A stretch of DNA of 64,000 bases from Ilex aquifolium (taxonomy: Eukaryota > Streptophyta > Magnoliopsida > Aquifoliales > Aquifoliaceae). A model generated the notes under the pieces. That model saw only the letters and a program-made list of their open reading frames with translations, did not search any database and was not told where the DNA came from. Every line of letters starts with the position of its first letter. The first letter of the stretch is position 1. Of this stretch, positions 55,458 through 64,000 are shown piece after piece. The stretch is taken from NCBI GenBank assembly GCA_951799425.1, contig OX637391.1, positions 20,818,551 through 20,882,550 of the forward strand, read 5' to 3'. The translations under genes were made by a program, and so were the position numbers.

Positions 55458-57433
55458 ATGACTTGAGAGCAAAAATGTCTACGTTGTCTCGAAAGCTTGA
55501 AGCTTTAGAGATGAAGAAAGTCCATCAAGTTGATGTTAGCTCTTCCACAGAACAAGTGTGTGGAATCTGTGCGCTAACCGGACACCCTACTGGGGAGTGT
55601 CCCACCATCCCAGCATTCAAAGAGGTCTTGTTGGAACAGACACATGCAGTTTCCAACTTCAACAAACCTTACTGCAACCCATATTCTGAAACATACAATC
55701 CAGGGTGGCGAAACCACCCTAACTTCAGTTGGAAGAACACACAACCAATACACATGAACCAACAACAAGGCTCATACCCACCACCTCAAGGACCTCCCGC
55801 ATATCAACCATACCAACCACCACAAAAGAGGAGTCTTGAGGACACCCTAAATCAGTTCATGGAAAGCCAAATGAACTATAACAATAATTCCACACAGGCT
55901 TTCACTGATTTCAAAACACAGACCACTCAATCTTTCGAGGATCTTAAAAGCCAGATCCAAAAGTTGACCCAATCCATGGTTACACACGAGAAGGGCAAGT
56001 TTCCTGCCCAACCAAAGCAACCACAAGGCCAATTCCATGTAGGGAACCCTTCAACAACAGGAAACACACAAGACCAAGCCCAAGTTGTCACTACACTAAG
56101 AAGTGGCAAGGTGATTGACAAGACCATCAGAGACATGCTCATTCCAAAGTCAAAGTCTGAGTCAATCCCAGTCAACCCATCATTTGAACCTGAATCAATT
56201 GAGACTGAACTTGAAGAAGAACCTGAGCCTATGATTGAATAAGAGCCAGAACCTTTTAAGGAAAAAGAACATTCTTGTTCCGTTCTCGCTCCTTTTCCTC
56301 ATAGACTCAAAACCAAACAGAAGTTGAAAAATCAGGCTGAAATTTACGAGCTTTTTAAGAAAGTAAATATCAACATCCCACTTCTGGACGCAATCAAACA
56401 AGTCCCGTCTTATGCCAAGTTTCTAAAAGACTTATGCACAGTCAAGAGAGGTCAGAATGTTCAAAAAAGAGCCTTCCTAACAGAACAAGCCAGTGCCCTT
56501 CTTCAACATAAAACCCTTCCAAAATACAAAGACCCAGGGTGTCCGACTGTGTCGTGTATTATTGGAAACTTCAGGATTGAACAAGCACTGTTAGACCTTG
56601 CAGCCAGTGTTAATTTGCTACCCTACTCTGTCTATCAGCAGTTGGGTCTGAGTGAACTCAAACCCACTTGTGTCACAATCCAGTTGGCCGATAGATCTGT
56701 CAAAACCCCTAGAGGCATTGTTGAAGATGTGCTTGTCCAAGTGGATAATTTTGTCTTCCCTGTTGACTTCATTATTCTGGATACTCAGCCAGCAATACAT
56801 TCGGAGAACCAAATTCCTGTCATTCTTGGTCGACCTTTCCTAGCAACTTCTAATGCACTAATTAATTACAGGAATGGAGTCATGAAATTAACCTTTGGGA
56901 ATATGACTCTCGAATTGAACATTTTCAATATTGCTAAGCATCCAGAAGAAGAAAAGGAAGAAAGGGAAATAAACTCCATTGAATCTTTGATACAGGAACA
57001 TCTGAATGATATATTATATGAGGACCCTACTGAATCTTCTCTGATAGAGCTCATCTCATCTGAAACAACAGACGATGACCCAAATCCACCAAGTTACCCT
57101 GCTCATGCTGTTGAGACATGGGCCCCCAAATTCGAAGAGATTTCACCAAGTGGCACAATGCCAATCTCATCAAGTGCTAGGCCACCAAAGCCTGAATTGA
57201 AACATCTCCCATCTGACCTCAAATATGCATTCTTAGGAAAGGACGAATCATACCCAGTGGTAATTTCATCTAAGCTCACAGACTTGCAAGAGTCTAAATT
57301 GATTGGAGTTCTTCAAAGCCATAAAAGCACCATTGGATGGACCATCGCTGACTTGAAAGGTATAAGCCCGTTAATTTGCAATCATGCTATATACCTTAAA
57401 GAGGATTCAAAACCCTCTCGACAAATGCAGTGA
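55458..57433 (+). pseudogene. Element E gag C-terminus, protease and RT N-terminus (broken)
   Basis: It continues gag after the solo LTR: DLRAKMSTLSRKLEAL, then zinc knuckle CGICALTGHPTGEC (near 55565-55606), GWRNHPNFSWKN, a Gln-rich linker and VVTTLRSGK. A TAA after MIE (56240) breaks the acidic linker. A further piece runs 56324-57433 with protease. Its active site reads [13 protein letters not shown], the Gly of DLGA changed to Ala, which should weaken or kill the protease. The RT N-terminal linker follows ([19 protein letters not shown]). The piece stops at TGATAA (57431-57436), where D has two Arg codons; both changes are C-to-T or G-to-A at CpG. Confidence 0.88.
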
Positions 57434-60101
57434 TAACTAAACCCTCACATGAAGGAAGTAGTGAGAACTGAGGTACTCAAGCTTTTAGATGTGGGGATAA
57501 TCTTCCCCATCTCTGATAGCAAGTGGGTTAGTCCAACCCAAGTTGTGCCAAAAAAATCTGGGGTCACAGTGGTCAAAAATGATGCAAATGAACTAATACC
57601 AACTCGAGTCGTCATAGGATGACGAATGTGCATTGATTATTGAAAACTCAATTTGGTCACTAGAAAATATCATTTTCCTCTTCCATTTCTTGACCAAGTC
57701 CTAGAAAGAATTGCAGGCCATGCATTTTACTGTTTCCTAGATGGGTATTCAGGGTATAACCAAATTGAAATAGCACTAGATGATCAGGAGAAAACAACCT
57801 TCACATGTCCCTTTGACACCATTGCATTCAAAAGGATGTCATTTGGACTTTGTAACGCTCCTGCAACATTCCAAAGATGTATGCTAAGTTTGTTTAGCGA
57901 TATGGTTGAAAATTTTTTGGAAGTATTCATGGATGATTTCTCTGTATATGGTGATTCTTTTGATTTGTGTCTGACCAATCTGGAGAAAGTGCTAACCAGA
58001 TGTAAGGAAGCCAATCTAGTGCTCAATTGGGAAAAATGCCATTTTATGGTAACACAAGGCATTGTCCTTGGTCACATTGTGTCGTCTGAAGGCATGAAAG
58101 TTGACAAGGCAAAAATAGATCTGATTGGAAATTTGCCTGCCCCTAAGACTGTAAAGGATGTCCGATCATTCTTATGGCATGCAGGTTTCTACAGGAGATT
58201 CATAAAAGATTTCAGCACCATAGCAAAACCCATGTGTCAGCTTCTAAGTCAGGATGTAATCTTTGATTGGAATGAAGCATGCCAGAAAGCCTTTGATAAG
58301 CTAAAAGACATGTTAATTTCTGCCCCAATAATGCAACCCCCTGACTGGAATCTACCATTTGAACTAATGTGTGACGCAAGTGACTATGGTGTAGGTGCTG
58401 TATTGGGACAAAGAAAAGATAAGAGACCCCATGTGATTTACTATGCAAGCAAAACTTTGAATGATCAAATGAATTATTCAACAACTGAAAAAGAATTGTT
58501 TGCTGTAGTTTTTGCACTGGAAAAATTCTGTTCTTATCTTGTTGGTTCTTCCGTTACTGTATTCACTGACCATGCAGCCTTAAAATTCTTGCTCACAAAG
58601 AAGGACGCCAAGCCAAGACTCTTGAGATGGATACTCTTGCTCCAAGAGTTTGATCTTGTCATCAAAGACAAGAAAGGTGTGGAGAATGTGGTGGCAGACC
58701 ATCTGTCCAGATTAACATATGAATTTTGTGAGGATGGACTGCCAATCAATGAAAAATTCCCCGATGAACAACTGTTCATGATGGATGAGACACCATGGTA
58801 CGCAGATATTGCTAACTATCTTGCTACTGGTACCTTCCCTCCATCCTTTACCATGATGGACAAAAATAAATTTCTGAGGGAGGTTCGTAATTTATTTTGG
58901 GAAGATCCCTACGTACTGTAAGGATCAAATCATAAGACGTTGCATCCCCGCTCATGAAAGCAATCAGGTAATAAAATTTTGTCATTTTGAAGCATGTGGT
59001 GGCCATTTTTCATTAAGAAAAACCGCTGCAAAAATATTGCAGTGTGGATTTTACTAGTCCACACTTTTCAAAGATGTCCATGCCTTTTGTTTAACTTGTG
59101 ATAGATGCCAAAGGTTGGGAAGCATTTCTAAAAGAAATATGATGCCCTTAAACCCCATTCTGGTAATTGAAATTTTTAACTGTTGGGGCATCGATTTTAT
59201 GGGACTATTTCCTCCTTCATTTGGCTATCTGTACATTTTAGTGGTTGTAGACTATGTATCCAAATGGGTTGAAGAAATTTCATGCCGAAACAATGATCAC
59301 CAAACAGTGATCAAGTTTTTGAAAGAAAATATTTTGTCCCGGTTTGAAATTCCGAAAGCAATCATAAGTGATGGGGGTGCTCATTTTTTGCAATCGTCCC
59401 TTTTGGAATTTGATGAAAAAATACTTGATTTTTCAAAAAATTGCAACCCCTTATCATCCACAGACCAGTGTACAAGCTGAGTTAGCTAATCGGGAGATCA
59501 AATTAATTTTGGAAAAAATGGTGAATCCAGACCGCAAAGATTGGTCGTTAAGATTAACTGATGCACTCTGGGCGTACCGTACTGCTTTTAAAACAATTTT
59601 AGGCATGTCTCCTTATCGATTAGTCTATGGAAAGCCATGTCACTTGCCAGTATAATTGGAACATAGGGCATACTGGGCCATTAAAGCAATGAATTTAACT
59701 TGGACAAGGCTCAACTGGCAAGAAAACTTCAGATAAATGAATTTGAGGAATTGAGAAATGAAGCATATGAAAATGCTAAGATTGCTAAAACCAGGATGAA
59801 AATTTTTCATGACAAACACATTGTGCGGAAGTCTTTTGAACTTTCTCAAAAAGTCTTGTTATTTAATTCAAGACTCCGCCTCTTTCCTGGTAAATTGAAG
59901 TCAAGATGGACTGGGTCTTACATTGTCAAAAAGGTGTTTGGACATGGAGTAGTTGAAGTGAAAAATCCATCAAACGGTAATATCTTTACTGTTAATGGTC
60001 AGCGGTTGAAACCATTTTTGGAGAATTTTGTTAAAAATGTGGAAACCATTCTTTTAATGGAACAGAATACTCCTCCGAGAATCGTGCCTACCGACACTTA
60101 A
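57434..60101 (+). pseudogene. Element E pol: RT, RNase H, integrase (broken)
   Basis: RT from about 57445; stops near 57621 (TGG to TGA) and 57641 break the MCIDY region. An open piece (57653-58921) carries [32 protein letters not shown] (about 57928-57939), and RNase H with MCDASDYGVGAVLG and intact [11 protein letters not shown] deletion and stop near 58919 and TAG near 59056 break the integrase zinc region. IDFMGLFPPSF and [10 protein letters not shown] follow. An extra T in a T-run near 59388 shifts frame; the third catalytic residue in QAELANREI is in the next piece, stopped at 59655. The C-terminal 59700-60101 piece is open. Compared with D, this copy keeps the RNase H Asp but has more breaks in integrase. 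Confidence 0.9.
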
Positions 60102-60147
60102 GTGGATCGGGTTAGGAAAAATCTAACCCAACCCGACCCACTGGGCT

Positions 60148-60207
60148 GCCTTTATAAGGCACCCACTTTTTCTCTCAACCGCCGCTGTTGCCCCCCCCCC
60201 CCCCCAA
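60148..60207 (+). promoter_or_regulatory. TATA-like palindrome and poly-C leader after pol, element E
   Basis: GCCTTTATAAGGC (60148-60160) is a perfect inverted repeat with a TATA-like core, 47 bp after the pol stop. A C run (about 60190-60206) and a CT-rich leader lead to the microprotein ATG at 60300. The layout is identical to element D. Confidence 0.35.
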
Positions 60208-60299
60208 TTTTCTTCTTCTTCTTTTTCTTTTCTTCTTTTTCTGTTCTTCTTCTTCTTCGTTTTCTTCTTCGTTTTTCTCTGTTATCCGAGAAACAACCC

Positions 60300-60446
60300 A
60301 TGACCACACACTCTACAAACATAATCTTTTGCTTCATGTTGTGCATTTTAATCTTGTATTTGCTCACGGGTGTTCTTCTCTTGTTCGCACTCACACACAA
60401 GGATTTTCAGCCTACCCGAAACCCAGATCTGCGCACAGACGAGTGA
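60300..60446 (+). CDS. 48-residue single-span membrane microprotein, element E
   Basis: It has the same length as the element D copy and differs at about 5 of 48 residues (for example MTTHSTN versus MTIHSTN). The hydrophobic stretch (residues about 8-32) and polar tail ending RNPDLRTDE are kept; the stop is TGA rather than TAA. It remains open while gag, pol and the downstream ORF of this copy are broken. It lies between the TATA-like palindrome and the hairpin plus purine tract. Confidence 0.6.
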   Translation: MTTHSTNIIFCFMLCILILYLLTGVLLLFALTHKDFQPTRNPDLRTDE

Positions 60447-60536
60447 TTTGTGTATTTTTATTTGTAGGTCTCAGTAGATGAACAGATCTCTACCATTCAA
60501 CCTCATCTCCTAGATCCGTGAACTAGTAAATTTGAA

Positions 60537-60572
60537 ACATTGGGGACAATGTTTAGTTTAGGTTGGGGGGTG
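60537..60572 (+). promoter_or_regulatory. Post-pol hairpin and purine tract of element E
   Basis: ACATTG-GGGA-CAATGT (60537-60552) then GGTTGGGGGGTG (60561-60572). The purine tract is as good as those next to the 3' LTRs of A and D, so it could prime plus-strand synthesis internally. Confidence 0.55.
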
Positions 60573-60760
60573 TGAGAATACAGTTCATATTTGCCCGTAA
60601 ATTTAAAAAAAAAATTGGTTGTTATTGTTGTTGTTGTTCTGATCATTTTATATACCTTGTCTTGTACAAATTGATGATTATGTTTGTGAGTCAGCTTCAA
60701 TCGTCTTTGTGACTGGCAGACGTTAAAGAACCAGATAGTGAGTCTTAAAGCCTAGAAATC

Positions 60761-61171
60761 ATAGATGTTAAACTTTTTTGGTTTAGTCTAGGAGTTCTAC
60801 GCACTTTTCCATCTGATGTGCATACTGTAATCATGAGAAAAGCAAGACTAGTAAGGAAGGCTGAAATCCAAGAAAAACAAGCAAAACCCCTCTATGGCAG
60901 AAGTAGCTTTGCCAAATGTCGTCGTGCCAAAAGACTTGGTGCTTGTAAATAGTGTGACAGAGTCTTTCATGAGAAAATATACAACCAGTGTTCTGAACCA
61001 ATCTCCGGTCGCGCTCTCGATTGATTAGACTGGATAGTGAATGGGCTGAGTAAGGATTATCCTGATACGCCGTGCTATTCCGGTACTTTGCTTAACTGGG
61101 TTGTGAGAGAGGAAGTTGGGAGAGTCACTGGTTGTCCGTTCTACACAGACACAGAGGGAGACTCGGATTAG
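60761..61171 (+). pseudogene. 136-codon accessory gene with CxxC motif, element E (decayed)
   Basis: It aligns with the element D ORF over exactly 411 nt without an indel. Defects: the start codon is ATA (60761), CAG became TAG inside the CxxC motif, and CGA became TGA in the middle, so each of the two stops arose by a C-to-T change. In the first 25 codons four of six differing codons are synonymous. The acidic tail TDTEGDSD is unchanged. A secondary ATG at 60833 could start a shorter product but meets the same stops. Confidence 0.65.
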
Positions 61172-61439
61172 ATAATTTTCTGTAGGAATGTGTACTTTTG
61201 TTGGGGGAGTGAAAGCCAATGGTCCGAATTTTTTGTAAAAAGTATAAAAAAAATCTTTTTGTATAAACTCTTTTGACTAGAATGAAAATATGGGTTGAGT
61301 AAGGAATGTCCCAAAATACCAACCTGAAGCGTGGGTAGGGGCTTATCCTGAGACGCCATAATTTTTTTTGATTTAAAATTTTGTGTTTGGTCCTCTTTGA
61401 TTGTATATAGTGTAGTGGAGAAAAATTTTAATTTTTGGT

Positions 61440-61764
61440 TTAACGTTCGAACGCCAGGTGACGTTCGAACGTCATCTGCTTATAGTACTCAGCCTTTGAT
61501 AAAGCTTCTGATGAAACTTAAAAGTACTGGGAGCTCAGTCCGTTCGAACGCCAATAGATTGTTCGAACGAGATTAGCGTTCGAACACCAATAGAACGTTC
61601 GAACGAAGAGAACCTACAGTACTTTGGCCCCTAACAAAACTCAAAAGTACTGAGAGCTCACCACGTTCGAACGCCAAACCACGTTCAAACGATCTGCTTA
61701 AAATCCTTCTAGACACGTTTGAACGTTACCAACGTTCGAACGTCACACCTCAGGCTATAAAATC
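61440..61764 (+). promoter_or_regulatory. Element E candidate internal promoter with TTCGAA palindromes
   Basis: TTCGAA-type cores start at 61446, 61464, 61543, 61562, 61579, 61598, 61666, 61684, 61718 and 61735, spaced 17-19 bp within groups. TATA box GCTATAAAATCC follows at 61754-61765, about 14 bp after the last core. The downstream ORF begins at 61978. It mirrors the element D array, including GAGCTC and AGTACT repeats between pairs. Confidence 0.6.
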
Positions 61765-61977
61765 CTGGTTCGTCTTCTTCATATCAAAATCACTCAAAAC
61801 CCCCAAAAACCCGAAAAACCCTTGGAGACTCTTCACTATCCATCACCCAAAACGCTTACCATTCTCCATTTTCACCAAAAATCAAACATCCAAAGCCCAT
61901 TCCCACTTAAAGAATCTCCATTCTCACCAAGAAACCAAAGATTTCAAAGCCCTAAAAACTCAAAAACCGAAACCACC

Positions 61978-63058
61978 ATGCCAAGAGTCAAGCTTCCTGT
62001 CAGGCGCAACCCAAACACCCAGGAGCCCAACTTCGTCGAGGAGGTGGTGGAAGTACGAGAAGCAATGCCACCACTCACGCGAAGATACGACAAAACTTGA
62101 TTTCCCACAGCTCTAAAAGCTGACAGGTATGAAAATTTCTACCAAAACAAAGTCATTGTTTGTGAAAAAGATGTGATTTTGGCTAATTTTGCAGAGTTGG
62201 GGATCTTTGCGGAGATGGAGAGGAGGGGGTGGTTGTTTTATTTGAGGAACGGCGGGGAGGCCGTGGTCGACTTGGTGCGGGAGTTTTACTCCAACGCCGA
62301 GATCATCGACGGGGAGATTCGAACATATGTAAGGGGAGTCCATTTGGACGTTGATAAAAATTATATTTGGGGGGTAAGGCAAGAGGTGCCTGGGGTACCA
62401 AGTCCCGCCTATCCCCCAAGGAAGAACGTGACAATGAATGAAGTGGGGAAGGAACTGACTGGAGTACCCAATTTTTCGTGGACTGGGAAGAAATTCTTTA
62501 GACAAGGGGAGCTAACTGACAAATACAAAATGTTCAACTTGATTGTGGTGTCAAACTTTGCCCCAATTGGAAGAAAAAATGAAATTCTGCCCGACATGGC
62601 CCGACTTTTGTATGCCATTGGAAAAGGGCAAAGCTTTGACCTCCCCCCCCCTGGTATTAATTGAGATGAAGAAAGAGTGTGACGTGAAGCGGAATTCACT
62701 TCCCTTAGGCACCCTAGTGACTGAGATATGCAAAAACCACGGGGTGAGGGTGAAGCCCGAGATGGAAATCCAAAAGCCAATGGGGCCACTGAACAAGGCT
62801 TCCTTCTGGAGAAGCCAAAGTCATAGTGGCGGCCCAGCGACAAGACAAGAAGACCCCCCTGCCTACGGAGTGGATGAGGTACAAGAGGAGCTTGATGAGA
62901 TGGAGGAGAGAGAGAGAGATCAGCCACAGGAGGCAGGTCCCAGCACCAGTAGTCGGAGATCACTGAGAGACATTATGATTAGCATCGAGGCCAACCAAGA
63001 CAAGATTCTCCGACAGCAGGATGAGATCCTTGGACTTCTGAGAGGTGGAGCTAGCTGA
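61978..63058 (+). pseudogene. Element E downstream ORF, plant-transposon-domain protein (broken)
   Basis: ATG 61978 (MPRVKLPVRRNPNTQ) runs to TGA at 62098, a CGA codon in D. The domain continues in the 62173-62664 piece: FAELGIFAEMERRGWLFYL, REFYSNAEIIDGEIRTYVRG, GKELTGVPNFSWTGK and ARLLYAIGKGQSFDLP. An expanded C run near 62643 shifts the frame, and the C-terminus continues to TGA 63056-63058 with MGPLNKASFWRSQ and a charged helix (IEANQDKILRQQDEILG). Small Ser/Arg stretches precede the helix. The same family is intact in F. Unlike D, the start of E is joined in frame through the EVREAMPP region. Confidence 0.85.
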
Positions 63059-64000
63059 CCTGGAGGAGAGTGAGAGAGAGAGAGATCCCTATCCCTGTTC
63101 TTGTCCTTGTTTTTTTATGTTTGTTTAAAGTGCTTCTTTTTATGAACTTTTTCTTTGATAGCTGTAAGTTTTTTGTTTGTGATTGTGAATGAATCGAACC
63201 GTTGATATTAAAAGATGATATTTTGAGAAATGAATGGTTCCATTTATCACTTTTATTTGTTTTAATGCATATGTAGATTTAGCTTAAAATTAAAACATGA
63301 TGGAACGAATGTGGATGTTAAGAACGTTTGTTAGAGTAAATACGCACATGATCGGTTTGACACCTCAACTTATCAACCAAAAATTAAAACCACATCTCTT
63401 AGACAATTGGTATTATTTCTATGCTTAAATTATCAAATGTACATCGATATCTGTTATTTTCAAAGTACAGGATGATCTGACTCGAAAATGGAATCGGTAT
63501 ATAACCGACATCCCTTGGAATACCCGACATAACTAGTGGAGATAACAAAGAATACCATGGTGAGCCTCGAGCCTTACGATGCTTTCGAGAGACAATCGAT
63601 GTTTACTCAAGTAAAGTCTTTCACTCTCAATTTTTGAATAGTCTCATTAATCTTGCTTTGATTGACGCAATTAAAAGCGATCTATTGACATATCCCACAG
63701 GAAAACTTCACATACTACACATCCATGTGCACATACTTGAGAAATGATTTTAGGCCATCTTTGAATTGATATTGAGCCTTAGCCATTTCTTTTACAAAAT
63801 TATTTCCCTTGTCAGCCATGTTTGAGCCCTCAATGTATGATTTCTTCTTCGATAAACCCAAATGATTACCAAGCAACAAGAAAACATACTGGACACACCA
63901 TTGTTATCTAATTTTCTTGCACCCTCTTGTAAATCAATATGACATAGAAATGCAAGGAAATGGGGAAGATTGTGGAGGCTACTTTTCGATGACAAGAAGA
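63059..64000 (+). other. Element E 3' UTR with motif I (continues past window)
   Basis: Noncoding. It is collinear with the D 3' UTR. It includes CACATGATCGGTTTGACACC (near 63344) and motif I at about 63737-63829 (GATTTTAGGCCATCTTTGA, then GCCATGTTTGAGCC). Motif II, hairpin, PPT and 3' LTR are expected beyond 64000. Confidence 0.8.

Larger units (their letters stand above)
39695..64000 (+). mobile_element. Element E, D-family Athila-like retrotransposon, with nested insertions, 3' LTR outside window
   Basis: The 5' LTR begins at 39695 inside the gag of H. It is interrupted by I and F (40620-51878) and resumes to 52839. PBS, gag, protease, RT, RNase H, integrase, microprotein, purine tract, 136-codon frame, internal promoter, plant-transposon-domain ORF and 3' UTR follow to the window end. 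A second LTR (53815-55457) splits gag. The gene order is identical to element D in reverse orientation. Coding parts are broken mainly by C-to-T stops and short indels. The PPT and 3' LTR are not reached by 64000. Confidence 0.9.

Overview
The window looks like a pericentromeric or otherwise gene-poor stretch of a flowering-plant genome, most likely a eudicot. I found no host gene, tRNA or rRNA. Nearly every base belongs to nested LTR retrotransposons. Most are Athila-like Ty3/gypsy elements: their primer-binding sites match the 3' end of plant tRNA-Asp, the gag-pol polyprotein is single-frame, and a plant-transposon-type ORF follows pol. There is also one chromovirus-like gypsy element (initiator tRNA-Met PBS) and one decayed copia element.

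Layout. 1-4940 (-): element A, with its 5' LTR and an uninterrupted gag-protease-RT frame that runs off the left edge. 5070-7975 (+): the 3' end of element B with its LTR, inserted in a copia element (7976-12942) that also carries a minus-strand solo LTR (9225-10890). About 12982-15372 and 29669-30550 (+): element C, split by complete element D (15373-29668, -, TSD ACCAC) and cut at its right end by element G (30551-34721, -). G is cut by chromovirus H (LTR 34722-38991, gag 39348-39694). H carries a solo LTR (36035-37971, TSD GTAGG) and is interrupted by element E (39695 to beyond 64000, +, same family as D). The E 5' LTR is split by a minus-strand LTR fragment I (40620-41640) and element F (41641 to about 51769, +). 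The E gag holds another solo LTR (53815-55457, TSD ATGAC). Nesting reaches about six levels.

The D/E family reads LTR, tRNA-Asp PBS, gag-protease-RT-RNase H-integrase, a TATA-like palindrome, a 48-residue single-span membrane microprotein, a hairpin plus purine tract, a 136-residue CxxC protein, a palindrome array with TATA box, a plant-transposon-domain protein of about 360 residues, a long 3' UTR, hairpin, PPT and LTR. F shares this plan without the 136-residue gene, and its microprotein overlaps the pol stop.

The most interesting signal is a regulatory grammar shared by unrelated LTRs. Each family has its own 10-14 bp palindrome, usually with a central CpG, arranged in pairs at a set centre-to-centre distance: 18 bp (range 17-19) in D/E, exactly 23 bp in F, 20-22 bp in G, 20-21 bp in the solo LTR at 9225, 20 bp in B. 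In D, E, F and G the family palindrome occurs both in the LTR U3 and in a second TATA-bearing array inside the element, ahead of the downstream ORF. This suggests an internal promoter under the same control as the LTR. The accessory small ORFs, a second post-pol hairpin and purine tract, and two 3' UTR motifs conserved across families are further candidates for undescribed biology.
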